DNA of 38,462 nt from contig NZ_LFLZ01000080.1 of the NCBI RefSeq assembly GCF_001189845.1, forward strand, positions 1 to 38,462, written 5' to 3'. Made by a program: the position numbers and the translations under genes. Shown here one piece after another: positions 7,505 to 16,174 of this stretch; position 1 is the stretch's first letter; the number at the start of each line of letters is the position of its first letter. The stretch is from Bradyrhizobium tropiciagri (GTDB lineage: Bacteria; Pseudomonadota; Alphaproteobacteria; Rhizobiales; Xanthobacteraceae). The notes below the pieces were generated by a model that was not told where the DNA came from, ran no database searches, and saw only the letters and a program-made list of their open reading frames with translations.

Positions 7505-9274
7505 ATGACGCAGCGGCTTCCTCTCATCATCTTCGCGCTCGTGATGGCGGTGATCCCGTTTGTGCCGGGCATCCCGCCGTTCTGGATCGTGCTGCTCGAC
7601 AATATCGGCCTCGCCGCGCTGGTCGCGATGGGCCTCGTGCTGCTGACCGGCGTCGGCGGCCTCACCTCGTTCGGACAGGCCGCGTTCTGCGGCTTCGGCG
7701 CCTACACCACCGCGGTGCTGACCACCGCCTATGGCGTCTCGCCGTGGCTGACGCTGCCGGCGTCGCTGCTGGTCAGCGGCATTGCGGCGGTGCTGCTCGG
7801 CCTCGTCACGGTGCGGCTGTCGGGCCACTATCTGCCGCTCGGCACCATCGCCTGGGGCATCGGCCTGTTCTATCTATTCAGCAAGCTGGAATTCCTCGGC
7901 CGCAACGACGGCATTTCCGGCATTCCGCCGCTGTCGATCGGCGCGTTCAAGATGCTGAGCCCGGATACCATCTACTACGCGATCTGGGTCGCGGTGCTGC
8001 TCTCGGCGCTGCTGACCATGAACCTCTTGGACTCGCGCACCGGGCGCGCCATCCGCGCGTTGCGGCGCGGCCATGTCGCGGCCGAGGCGTTCGGCGTGCA
8101 GACGCCGCGCGCCAAGCTGTTGGTGTTCATCTATGCCGCGGTGCTGGCCGGTCTCTCCGGCTGGCTCTACGCGCACTTCCAGCGCGCCGCCAACCCGACG
8201 CCGTTCGGCGCGCAGGCCGGCATCGAGTATCTGTTCATCGCCGTCGTCGGCGGCGCCGGATATGTCTGGGGTGGCGTGCTCGGCGCCGCCATCGTCGTGA
8301 TCCTGAAAGAGGTGCTGCAGAGTTACCTGCCCTACATCTTCGGCGGCCAGAGCCAGCTCGAGACCATCGTGTTCGGCATCATGCTGGTGATGCTGTTGCA
8401 ACTCGCGCCGCAGGGCGTCTGGCCCTGGCTGATGTCAAAGCTGCCGTTCAAGCCGACCCGCAAGACACCGGACACATCGGTGAAGCTGGAACACCGTGAA
8501 CGCGCCCCGGGAACGTCACCGGTGCTGCTGCATATCGAGAAAGCACGAAAGCAGTTCGGCGGCGTGCTCGCCGTGAACGACGTCTCGTTCGACGTCAATG
8601 CGCGCGAGATCGTCGCGCTGATCGGCCCCAACGGCGCCGGCAAGAGCACTACCTTCAACCTGATCACCGGCGTCCTGGCCGCAACCGGCGGCAAGATCTT
8701 CGTGCAGGGCAAGGAGGTCGAGAACGCACCGCCGCAGGAGGTGGTCAAGCTCGGCGTCAGCAGGACGTTCCAGCACGTCAAGCTGGTGCCCGACATGACC
8801 GTGCTGGAGAACGTCGCGATCGGCGCGCATCTGCGCGGCAATTCCGGCGCGATCGCCAGCATGCTGCGGCTCGACCGCACTGATGAGGCGAAACTGCTCG
8901 CCGAAGCGGCGCGTCAGATCGAACGCGTCGGCCTGTCGGACCAGATCGACCAGCTGGCGGGTTCATTGTCGCTCGGGCAGCAGCGCATTGTCGAGATCGC
9001 CCGCGCGCTGTGCGTCGATCCGATGCTGCTGCTGCTGGATGAGCCGGCCGCCGGGCTGCGCCACATGGAGAAGCAGCGGCTCGCTGCGCTGCTCCGGCAA
9101 TTGCGCGACGGCGGCATGTCGGTGCTGCTGGTCGAGCACGACATGGGGTTCGTGATGGACCTCGCCGACCGTATCGTAGTGCTGGATTTCGGCACCAAGA
9201 TCGCCGAGGGCACACCGGCCGCGATCAAGCGCAACCCCGACGTGATCAAGGCCTATCTCGGAGCCGCCGCATGA
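7505..9274 (+). CDS. Fused ABC permease-ATPase (LivM-LivG), CouPSTU-like importer
   Basis: A 589-residue fusion. Residues 1-310 are a LivM-type permease (TGVGGLTSFGQAAFCGFGAY near residue 50, coupling loop AIRALRRGHVAAEAFGV near 185). After a hydrophilic linker (KPTRKTPDTSVKLEHRERA) comes a complete LivG ATPase: Walker A GPNGAGKST near residue 377, Q-loop in SRTFQHVKLVPDM, signature LSLGQQ, Walker B LLLLDEPAAGL and switch His in LLVEHDMGF. Fusing permease and ATPase fixes their stoichiometry. The fusion occurs in a subset of alphaproteobacterial aromatic-acid importers. The ATG at 7505 follows the previous stop by five bases, and the stop overlaps the next start as ATGA. Confidence 0.9.
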   Translation: MTQRLPLIIFALVMAVIPFVPGIPPFWIVLLDNIGLAALVAMGLVLLTGVGGLTSFGQAAFCGFGAYTTAVLTTAYGVSPWLTLPASLLVSGIAAVLLGLVTVRLSGHYLPLGTIAWGIGLFYLFSKLEFLGRNDGISGIPPLSIGAFKMLSPDTIYYAIWVAVLLSALLTMNLLDSRTGRAIRALRRGHVAAEAFGVQTPRAKLLVFIYAAVLAGLSGWLYAHFQRAANPTPFGAQAGIEYLFIAVVGGAGYVWGGVLGAAIVVILKEVLQSYLPYIFGGQSQLETIVFGIMLVMLLQLAPQGVWPWLMSKLPFKPTRKTPDTSVKLEHRERAPGTSPVLLHIEKARKQFGGVLAVNDVSFDVNAREIVALIGPNGAGKSTTFNLITGVLAATGGKIFVQGKEVENAPPQEVVKLGVSRTFQHVKLVPDMTVLENVAIGAHLRGNSGAIASMLRLDRTDEAKLLAEAARQIERVGLSDQIDQLAGSLSLGQQRIVEIARALCVDPMLLLLDEPAAGLRHMEKQRLAALLRQLRDGGMSVLLVEHDMGFVMDLADRIVVLDFGTKIAEGTPAAIKRNPDVIKAYLGAAA

Positions 9275-10002
9275 GCGCGCTATTGACGGTGACCGACGTC
9301 CACATCTCCTACGGCAAGGTCGAGGCCGTGCGCGACGTCTCGCTCGACGTCGCGCGCAACGAGATCGTCACCATCATCGGCGCCAATGGTGCGGGCAAGA
9401 CCACGCTGCTCAACGCCATCATGGGCGTGCTGCCGCTGAGGGGCCGCACCACCTTTGGCGGCGTCGACATGGCGCCGCTGGATATCGAGGACCGTGTCGC
9501 CACCGGCCTCAGCCTCGTGCCCGAGCATCGCGAATTGTTCGGCACCATGAATGTCGAGGACAATCTCGAGCTCGGCGCCTTCCGGATCACGAAGGCCGTC
9601 GCGGTCACCTCGCTGGAGCGGGTCTACACGCTGTTTCCGCGGCTCAAGGAACGGCGCAAGCAGCTCGCCGGCACGCTGTCCGGCGGCGAGCAGCAGATGC
9701 TGGCGATGGGCCGCGCGCTGATGGGCGCGCCGAAACTCCTGATGCTGGACGAGCCGAGCCTCGGCCTCGCCCCGATCATCGTCGCCGACATCTTCCGCAT
9801 CGTCGGCGAGCTTCGCGCAGCCGGCGTCTCGGTGCTGCTGGTCGAGCAGAACGCCCAGGCCGCGCTGCAGATCGCCGACCGCGCCTATGTGATGGAACTC
9901 GGCGAGTTCGTGCTGTCGGGCCCCGCCAAGGACATCGCCGCCAACAAGGGCGTCGCCGCGAGCTATCTCGGCTTCCAGCACGAAGGCGAAAGCGCGATTT
10001 AA
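9271..10002 (+). CDS. ABC transporter ATPase (LivF family), CouPSTU-like importer
   Basis: A 243-residue LivF-type ATPase: Walker A GANGAGKT near residue 34, the LivF-specific SLVPEHRELFGTMNVEDNL, signature LSGGEQQMLAMGRAL, Walker B LLMLDEPSLGLAP and switch His position replaced as usual by VEQNAQAAL. It starts inside the stop of the fused permease-ATPase (ATGA), so translation is coupled. It ends the plus-strand transporter operon. The solute-binding protein is encoded on the opposite strand 900 bases downstream. Confidence 0.92.
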   Translation: MSALLTVTDVHISYGKVEAVRDVSLDVARNEIVTIIGANGAGKTTLLNAIMGVLPLRGRTTFGGVDMAPLDIEDRVATGLSLVPEHRELFGTMNVEDNLELGAFRITKAVAVTSLERVYTLFPRLKERRKQLAGTLSGGEQQMLAMGRALMGAPKLLMLDEPSLGLAPIIVADIFRIVGELRAAGVSVLLVEQNAQAALQIADRAYVMELGEFVLSGPAKDIAANKGVAASYLGFQHEGESAI

Positions 10003-10036
10003 GGCGCTCGCACGCAGCAGCTGTTGGCAAGCAGCA

Positions 10037-10115
10037 CCACCTACGACGATAGACCGTCACCCCACCCCGCTTCGCATCGCTGGCGCGTTGCGAAGCGACC
10101 CTCCCCTGGAGGGTA
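10037..10115. repeat. Interspersed repeat, left copy flanking the DUF559 remnant
   Basis: The segment CGACGATAGACCGTCACCCC leads into a CCCTCCCCTGGAGGG palindrome. The same order of blocks recurs at about 10753-10838, starting within the 3' end of the DUF559 remnant, so the two copies form an imperfect direct repeat of about 80 bases around 10116-10752. Confidence 0.65.
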
Positions 10116-10316
10116 GGGCTATCGCATATGGAAATTCCCGAGTCTGTTCCGATACTTGGATTGGTCTTGCGTTGATGTGCCCCATGCAAGTGTTGGAATC
10201 GGATGGAGAACAAATCGGAATCGAACCGCGAATGGCGAGCATGCTCGTTCGAACTGTCCGTCGCAGAACCGCGGGTTTCTTTCATATGCGACAGCCCTAC
10301 CCTGGAGGGGGAGGGT
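10091..10316. repeat. Inverted pair of CCTCCCC/CATATG repeats
   Basis: Near its left end the stretch reads CCTCCCCTGGAGGGTAGGG followed by CTATCGCATATGG. Near its right end, about 10283-10316, it carries the reverse complement with a few changes (CATATGCGACAGCCCTACCC, then TGGAGGGGGAGGG). The 225-base interval has no credible gene. With the flanking direct repeats it makes the whole 10003-10373 gap repeat-derived. Confidence 0.55.
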
Positions 10317-10373
10317 CGATTGCGCGTGCGATGCGCACCATCGCAGGTGCAATCGGGTGGTGAAGCCGCACAA

Positions 10374-10769
10374 ATGGTCTCAGCATCGATCCGAAGAGCG
10401 ACCGCGAAGAGGCTCTGCGCAAATGCGACGCCGCACGAACGAATCCTGTGACGAGCGCTGAAGGAGCTGCCGACTGATGGCTCCCACTTTCGGCACCAGG
10501 CGCCGATCGGGCCTTACATCGTCGACTTCTTTTGCCCGGCCAAACGCCTGATCATCGAGCTTGATGGCGGGCATCACAACGACGATGAAATGGCAAAGCG
10601 CGATCGCGAGCGTCAACAATGGCTCGAGCGGGAAGGATATCGCGTCGTCAGGTTCTGGAATTCGGAGATCACGGCGGACCTCAATGCGGTTCTGGAACGG
10701 ATCTATGTCGAGCTCTACGGCGCTCGCGAGGCGGAAGCCGTTCCACTGAAGCACCTCCGGCGACGATAG
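10374..10769 (+). pseudogene. DUF559 endonuclease-domain gene broken by an in-frame TGA
   Basis: One frame across this stretch encodes a typical DUF559 protein (Vsr/restriction-endonuclease-like fold): RRATAKRLCANATPHERIL, stop, RALKELPTDGSHFRHQAPIG, then PYIVDFFCPAKRLIIELDGG and HHNDDEMAKRDRERQQWLER with the endonuclease-like acidic core, then GYRVVRFWNSEI. The TGA at 10449-10451 falls where family members usually have tryptophan (ERILW), so a single TGG-to-TGA change explains it. The rest of the frame is open to TAG at 10767. Genes of this family are often scattered among repeats, as here. Selenocysteine or recoding is not indicated. Confidence 0.75.
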
Positions 10770-10838
10770 ACTGTCACCCCACCCCGCTTCACATCGCTGA
10801 TCGCGATGCGAAGCGACCCTCCCCCTCCAGGGGAGGGT
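10753..10838. repeat. Interspersed repeat, right copy flanking the DUF559 remnant
   Basis: GCGACGATAGACTGTCACCC and the palindrome CCTCCCCCTCCAGGGGAGGG repeat the left copy at 10037-10115. The hairpin lies 55 bases beyond the stop of the minus-strand binding-protein gene and could act as its terminator. Confidence 0.6.
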
Positions 10839-10895
10839 AAGAAAAAGCCGGCCCCTCATCGGGACCGGCTCATTGTTTCACAGATAGCGATGCGT

Positions 10896-12047
10896 TCACA
10901 TCGCCGGGACGTACTTGCCGTCCTTCACCGTCAGCAGGATGCGCGAGCGGTCGTCGAGGCCGTAGCGGTCTTTTTCGGTCCAGTTGTAGACGCCCTGGCT
11001 CGCGACGATCTCCTTCTCGGAGATGAACGCCTGGCGGATCGCTTCGCGGAATTCCGGCGTGCCGGGCTTGGCGGTCTTCAGCGCGGTCGGGATGATGCGC
11101 TTCAGCACCTCGAAGGCATCGAAGGAGTGGCCGGCGAACTGGCTACGACTGTTGGCGCCGTACTTGGCTTCATAGGCTGCATTCAGCGTGAGGCCCGGCT
11201 TCTTGGTCAGCGCGCTGTCGGCTTGGGTTTCCGGCGACATGATCGGACCAGCCGACATGATGACGCCTTCCGCCGACGCGCCTGCGATGCGGATGAAGTC
11301 CATCGTGGCGGCGCCGTGGGTCTGGTAGATCAGGCCCTTGTAGCCACGCTCGCGCAGCGCGGTCTGCGGCAGCGCCGCGGCAGTGCCGGAGGCGCCGACC
11401 AGGATGGCGTCGGGGTTGGCGGCGACGAGCTTCAGCACCTGGCCCGCGACCGACGTATCCGGACGCGCGAAGCGCTCCTCATCGGTCATGGTCAGGCCCA
11501 TCGGCACGGCCTGCGCCTTGAAATCGTTGACCCAGAGGTCGCCGTAGGAATCCGAATAGCCGATATAGCCGACCGTCTTGATGTTGTGCGCCTTCATGTG
11601 CTCGTAGAGCACCTTGCCCATGATCGGAATCGACTGCGGCAGGTCGACCGACCACTTGGCGCGGGCCTCGTTGATCGGGAACGGCGCGAGGCCGAGATGC
11701 GGGATGCCGGCCTCGTTGGCGACCGTCGACACCGCGATCGTCGTCGGCGTGATGCAGGAGCCCATGATGATGTCGGCCTTCGACTCGGTGACGAAGCGCC
11801 GCGTATTGGTGGTCGCAGCCGTCGGATCGCCGGCGTCGTCGAGCACGATCAGCTTCAGCGGCACGCCGCCGATCTCCTTCGGCACGAAATCGAGCGCGTT
11901 ACGCTCGGGAATGCCGAGCGCCGCGGCGGGGCCGGTGGTCGAGATCGAGATGCCGATGGTGATTTCATTGGTCTGCGCCAGCGCGGGCGCGCCCGGCAGC
12001 GCGAAGACAGCTGCGAGCGCCGCTGCGGCGAGAGTGGCCTTCCTCAT
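10896..12047 (-). CDS. couP: Periplasmic binding protein of aromatic-acid ABC importer (CouP-like, Leu/Ile/Val-type fold)
   Basis: A 383-residue type I periplasmic binding protein. Residues 1-24 are a Sec signal peptide ending PALAQ. The mature protein begins NEITIGISISTTGPAAALGI, the usual start of the LivK family, with IVLDDAGDPTAATTNTRRFV and MGSCITPTTIAV in the first lobe. It is the last gene of the minus-strand catabolic operon and probably feeds the ABC importer encoded convergently at 6459-10002. In R. palustris the CouP protein binds p-coumarate, ferulate, caffeate and cinnamate; the same role here is inferred from synteny. The gap of about 165 bases to the thioesterase holds a dispersed repeat. 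Confidence 0.85.
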   Translation of the reverse strand: MRKATLAAAALAAVFALPGAPALAQTNEITIGISISTTGPAAALGIPERNALDFVPKEIGGVPLKLIVLDDAGDPTAATTNTRRFVTESKADIIMGSCITPTTIAVSTVANEAGIPHLGLAPFPINEARAKWSVDLPQSIPIMGKVLYEHMKAHNIKTVGYIGYSDSYGDLWVNDFKAQAVPMGLTMTDEERFARPDTSVAGQVLKLVAANPDAILVGASGTAAALPQTALRERGYKGLIYQTHGAATMDFIRIAGASAEGVIMSAGPIMSPETQADSALTKKPGLTLNAAYEAKYGANSRSQFAGHSFDAFEVLKRIIPTALKTAKPGTPEFREAIRQAFISEKEIVASQGVYNWTEKDRYGLDDRSRILLTVKDGKYVPAM

Positions 12048-12115
12048 TCATTCCTCCCTGCGGGTAAGTTTTTTGGGTTTAAACCAGTCTTGCGGGCCAA
12101 TTCAGCCCCTTCTTT

Positions 12116-12176
12116 AGAGCATGATCCGGAAAAGTGGAAACCGGTTTTCCGATCGGCACATGCTCCAAAAGTCGAG
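12116..12176. repeat. Dispersed palindromic repeat (GCATGATCCGGAAAAGTGG type)
   Basis: AGCATGATCCGGAAAAGTGG leads through AAACCGGTTTTCC to CATGCTC, a dyad with ends AGCATG/CATGCT. A second, inverted and larger member is at 26840-26917. This sequence type is very common between genes of Bradyrhizobium-like genomes. Confidence 0.7.
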
Positions 12177-12212
12177 TCATTGCGGAGCCGCAGTCGGCCG
12201 TTCACGAGCACC

Positions 12213-12632
12213 TCAGCCGTTCATGAAGCGGTCGATGATCTCCTGCGGAAATGGCGCCGATTTCAGCCTGGCGGGATCGTCCGGGTGACGGCCGACCAGC
12301 ACCCGCGTCTCGAACGCCTCGATCGCCAGTGCCTCGCCCTTGAACACCCGGTGCACCACCTCGAAGCTCGAGCGCTTGATGCTCTCGATCCGGCTCTCGA
12401 TGGTAATCCAGTCGCCATGGGTCGACGGGATGTGGAATTTCGCCCGCGTGTCGACCATGGGAATGCCGACCAGGCCGTATTTGTGGACGAGGTCCTGCTT
12501 CGAGCAGCCGGCCGCCTCGAACATGATCGAGGTCGAGTCGTCGAACATCGCGAAGTAGCGCGGGTAGTAGACGATGTTGGCGGGGTCGCAATCGCCCCAC
12601 TGGATCTGCACGTCACGCCGATTGACGAACAT
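12213..12632 (-). CDS. 4-hydroxybenzoyl-CoA thioesterase-like hotdog enzyme
   Basis: A 139-residue hotdog-fold thioesterase. The motif WGDCDPANIVYYPRYF at residues 12-27 matches the 4-hydroxybenzoyl-CoA thioesterase of Pseudomonas sp. CBS3 (GDCDPAGIV), including the catalytic aspartate (Asp16 here). It probably hydrolyses a benzoyl-CoA-type thioester, so that 4-hydroxybenzoate (or vanillate) and free CoA come out of the side-chain-shortening route. It follows the SDR gene by about 60 bases on the minus strand, in the order ligase, dehydrogenase, thioesterase. The 4-hydroxybenzoate made would be the substrate of PobA, encoded 8 kb away. Confidence 0.85.
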   Translation of the reverse strand: MFVNRRDVQIQWGDCDPANIVYYPRYFAMFDDSTSIMFEAAGCSKQDLVHKYGLVGIPMVDTRAKFHIPSTHGDWITIESRIESIKRSSFEVVHRVFKGEALAIEAFETRVLVGRHPDDPARLKSAPFPQEIIDRFMNG

Positions 12633-12695
12633 GGTTTATCCTCGATTGAGCGTGAGCGATCCGGAGGCGCATGTCGTGCGCCTCCGGATCATGCG

Positions 12696-13457
12696 TCAGC
12701 GCGGCGCCATCCGGAGCGCGGCATCGAGCCGCACCACTTCGCCGTTCAGATAGGGATTGTCGATCATGTGCAGCGCCAGCGAGGCGAACTCGTCGGCTTG
12801 GCCCAGCCGGCGCGGGAACGGGATCGCGGCGGCGAGCGAGTCCTGCGCTTCCTGCGGCAGGCCGGCCAGCAAGGGCGTCATGAACAGGCCGGGTGCGATC
12901 GTCAGCACACGGATACTGAACTGCGCGAGCTCGCGTGCGATCGGCAGGGTCATCGCGACGATGCCGCCCTTGGAGGCCGAATAGGCCGCCTGCCCGATCT
13001 GGCCGTCATAGGCCGCGACCGAGGCGGTCGAGATCACGACGCCGCGCTCGCCGGTCGCGAGCGGCTCGAGCTTCGACATCTCAGCGGTCGCAAGCCGCAG
13101 CATGTTGAACGAGCCGAGCAGGTTGACCTTGATCACCTTGTCGAAGTCGGCGAGCGCCATCGGCCCGTCGCGGCCGATCACGCGCTTGGCCACCCCGATG
13201 CCGGCGCAATTCACCAGCACGCGCGCCGGGCCATGCGCCTTGGCGGCAGCGGCGACCGCAGCTTCCGCGGCAGCCGCATCGGCGACGTCGCAGACCACAG
13301 CAATGCCGCCGATCTCCGCCGCGACGCTCTCGGCGAGCTTGGCGTTGAGGTCGCAGACGGCGACCCTGGCGCCCTGCGCGGCCAGCCGGCGCGCGGTCGC
13401 AGCGCCCAATCCCGATGCGCCGCCGGTGACGATGGCGGCCTGATCCTTCAACTGCAT
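12696..13457 (-). CDS. Short-chain dehydrogenase, 3-hydroxyacyl-CoA dehydrogenase type II-like
   Basis: A 253-residue classical SDR: cofactor motif TGGASGLG (residues 11-18), NCAG near 83-86, catalytic Ser about 146, Tyr159 and Lys163 in YSASK. Asp36 after the second strand suggests NAD preference. The sequence style (QLKDQAAIVTGGASGLGAAT, then GQIGQAAYSASKGG) is that of HSD10/3-hydroxyacyl-CoA dehydrogenase type II. In this operon it would oxidise the 3-hydroxy-3-arylpropanoyl-CoA formed by the hydratase. The ATG at 13457 has GAGGAG seven bases upstream and follows the ligase stop by 20 bases. Confidence 0.88.
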   Translation of the reverse strand: MQLKDQAAIVTGGASGLGAATARRLAAQGARVAVCDLNAKLAESVAAEIGGIAVVCDVADAAAAEAAVAAAAKAHGPARVLVNCAGIGVAKRVIGRDGPMALADFDKVIKVNLLGSFNMLRLATAEMSKLEPLATGERGVVISTASVAAYDGQIGQAAYSASKGGIVAMTLPIARELAQFSIRVLTIAPGLFMTPLLAGLPQEAQDSLAAAIPFPRRLGQADEFASLALHMIDNPYLNGEVVRLDAALRMAPR

Positions 13458-13477
13458 GGCATTCTCCTCTTCGAGAG

Positions 13478-15360
13478 TCAGATTGACGTGATTACCGATG
13501 CCGGCGGCACCGGCGCATAGAGCACTTCGATGATGTCGGTGCGATGCTCCAGCACCGCGCGCTGGTTGATCGAGCCCTTGTCGGTGACCTCGCCGCGATC
13601 GATCGACAGCGGCGTGTCCAGCAGGATCGCGCGTGCGATCCGGTTCGACGAACCGGTGGCGCTCGCAAGCACGCGCGCGAAACGTTCGCGGAAGGCAGCG
13701 CGCACCACGGGATCGTTGGCCGCGGCGGCGATATCGCCGGCGGCAAGCGCTGGATTGATCAGGCGGCACCCGTCGAGATCGAGGATCACGATCGCCGCCA
13801 GCTCGTCGCGATTGAGGCCCGCAATCACCACGTCGCGCACCAGCGGCGCGCAGGTGCCGACGAAGCGCGCCCGCAACGGTCCGACGCTGACCCAGGTGCC
13901 GCTCGCCAGCTTGAAATCCTCGGCGATGCGGCCATCGAAATCGAATCCGGCATCGAGATCACCGGGGTTGGCTGGCTTCAGCGCATCGCCGAACTTGTAG
14001 AAGCCTTCCTCGTCGAACGCTTTCGCCGTCAGCTCCGGCTGCCGCCAGTAGCCGGGCGTCACGTTCGGGCCCTTGGCGCGCACCTCGAGCTTGCCGTTGT
14101 TCGGCACCAGCTTCGCATCATTGCCCGACACCGGAAGCCCGACATGGCCGGAGCGGCTGGTATCGGGCCGCACCGACATGAAGAACGGCGAGGTCTCGGT
14201 GGCGCCGAGCCCGGTCAGCATGGGCACGCGATAGCCCTTCTCCTGCACGGCAAGCGCATCGAGGCTGTTCCAGATGAACGGCGACAGCGCGGCGCCGGAG
14301 AAGAACATCGCATGCAGCCGGTGGAAGAATTTCGCTCTCAAGGCCGCGTCGTCGCGCAGATAGGGCAGCAGCGATTCATAGCCCTTGGGCACGTTGAAAT
14401 AGACCGTCGGCGAGATCTCGCGCAGGTTTCGCACGGTCTCCTCGATGCCGCCGGGCATCGGCTTGCCCTCGTCGAGATACATCGAGCCGCCGTTGAACAG
14501 CGTCAGCCCGACATTGTGGTTGCCGCCAAAGGTGTGATTCCACGGCAGCCAGTCGACGATCACAGGCGGCTCGTCCTTCAGGAACGCCAGCGTCTCGCGC
14601 AGCATCACCTGGTTGGCGCAGATCATGCGCTGGGTGTTGATGACGGCCTTGGGATTGCCGGTCGAGCCCGAGGTCAGCAGGAATTTCGCGATCGTATCCG
14701 GACCGATCGCCGCATGGGTCGCGTCGAGGCCGCCATCTTCCGGCGTCGCCATCAGATCGGCGAGCCGCGTCAGCTCGCGACCGGGTACCGCGCCGCGGCT
14801 TGCCGCGATCTCAACATCGGGCCCAACATTGGCGCGCAGCGCATCGGCAAACTTGTCGGCGTCGTCAACGAAGACGAGGCCTGGCGTCAGCAGCTTGATG
14901 ACGAAGCTGAGCTTGCCGTAGTCGCGCGACACCAACGAATAGGCCGGCGACACCGGGCAGAACGGAATCCCGGCATAGAGCGCGCCGAGTGCGATCAGTG
15001 CGTGATCGATCGAATTGCCCGACAGGATCACGATCGGCCGTTCAGCCGACAAGCCGCGCGCGATCAACGCGGACGCAATGCGCCGCGTGCTCTCGCGCAG
15101 TTGCGCGTAGCTGATCTGCCGCCAGCCGCCGCCGGCGGCACGCTCGGCCATGAACACGCGATTCGGCTCGGCCTCAGCCCAGTGGTGCAGGCGGTCGGTC
15201 AGGCGAACCGGAAAGTCGGCGAGCTTGAGCTTCGGGCGGAGATAGATCGTGCCGTCGTCGCGGCGCTCGACGGTGACGTCGGGATTGCCGAATGAAATCG
15301 GACGCAGCGGATGCGCACTCGCTGGGGATGCAGACGCAGATATATCAGCTTGGCGCTCAT
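13478..15360 (-). CDS. couB: Hydroxycinnamoyl-CoA ligase (feruloyl/p-coumaroyl-CoA synthetase), frame break near start
   Basis: An AMP-forming CoA ligase of the feruloyl-CoA synthetase family, which activates p-coumarate or ferulate. The adenylation motif LLTSGSTGNPKAV, GLGATETSP and the GFYKFGDALKP region are present. The homologous frame is open from 13478 up to about 15346 and reads SASASPASAHPLRPISFGNP and then DGTIYLRPKLKLADFPVRLT before VFMAER, but has no ATG, GTG or TTG until the GTG at 15157. An ATG at 15360 overlaps the hydratase stop (ATGA) yet is in another frame and meets TGA within 60 codons. Removing two bases from the TATATA at 15340-15345 would join that ATG to the conserved frame. 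Either a slippage mutation, a sequence error, or a shorter protein from 15157 explains this. Confidence 0.8.
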
Positions 15361-16151
15361 GTCGGCTTCACCTTGGCGGTCTTGCGATCCAGGAAGGCGC
15401 GGATCCGCTTCTTGGCTTCCTTGTCACTCTGCGCCACCGTCGCCATCAGCGATTCCATCAGGAGGCCGGTCTGCGGATTCGCCTCCGCAATCATCGGCAG
15501 CGCCTGCAACACCGCGAAATTGGTCAGCGGCGCGTTGGCGGCGACGCGCTCGGCAAGCTCGAGCGCCTTCGGCAACGCGCCGTCGGCCTCGGTGAGATAT
15601 TGCGAGAAGCCGTAGGCCGCGCCTTCGGTCGCCGAATAGACCCGGCCGGTCAGCATCATGTCCGCCATCCGCGGCACCCCGATCAGGCGCGGCAGCCGCA
15701 CCGATCCGCCGCCGCCGACGAAGATGCCGCGTTGGCCCTCGGGCAGCGCGAAATAGGCCGACGGCTCGGCAACCCGGATATGCGCCGCGCAGGCCAGCTC
15801 CAGCCCGCCGCCGATCACAGCGCCCTTCAGCGCGGCGATCACGGGGACGCGGCAATACTGGATGCGGTCGAACACGCGGTGCCACATCTGGGAATGCACC
15901 AGCCCCTCGGTGGCGTCGCGCTCGGTCAATTCGGAGAGGTCGAGGCCGGACGAGAAGTGATCGCCGATGCCGTGGATGACGACGGCGCCGATGTCTTCAG
16001 GGATGGCAGAAAAGCAATCCCGCAGCGCCAGGATGATGCCGTCATTCAGCGCGTTGCGCTTGGCGGGCCGGTTGAGCCCGACCGTCAGCACCGCCCCCCG
16101 CGTCTCGATCCTGAGCAGCGAGGTGTCACCCGCGTCGGCAGCGTTTCCCAT
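15357..16151 (-). CDS. Enoyl-CoA hydratase of the hydroxycinnamate operon (CouA position)
   Basis: A 264-residue crotonase. Oxyanion-hole segments FSSGLDL (66-72) and GGGLEL (114-119) are present, and both hydratase glutamates are kept: Glu118 in GGLELAC and Glu138 in ALPEGQ. It should hydrate the cinnamoyl-CoA double bond. Whether it also cleaves like hydroxycinnamoyl-CoA hydratase-lyase is not decided by sequence: the presence of a dehydrogenase and a thioesterase in the operon favours a beta-oxidation-like route, whereas R. palustris CouA is placed in a retro-aldol route. It heads the five-gene minus-strand operon, with a strong palindrome 24 bases upstream of its start and its stop overlapping the ligase ATG. 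Confidence 0.85.
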   Translation of the reverse strand: MGNAADAGDTSLLRIETRGAVLTVGLNRPAKRNALNDGIILALRDCFSAIPEDIGAVVIHGIGDHFSSGLDLSELTERDATEGLVHSQMWHRVFDRIQYCRVPVIAALKGAVIGGGLELACAAHIRVAEPSAYFALPEGQRGIFVGGGGSVRLPRLIGVPRMADMMLTGRVYSATEGAAYGFSQYLTEADGALPKALELAERVAANAPLTNFAVLQALPMIAEANPQTGLLMESLMATVAQSDKEAKKRIRAFLDRKTAKVKPT

Positions 16152-16174
16152 GGCGTTATTGTTTCCTGGTTAGA

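Noticed and set aside
10806..13520. 904-codon plus-strand frame across the binding protein, thioesterase and SDR genes
   Set aside because: Composition is Arg/His/Asp-rich antisense shadow; the three minus-strand genes beneath it have clear families and ribosome sites.
13544..15295. 583-codon plus-strand frame opposite the CoA ligase
   Set aside because: Shadow of the ligase gene; its arginine/histidine-rich product has no recognisable fold.
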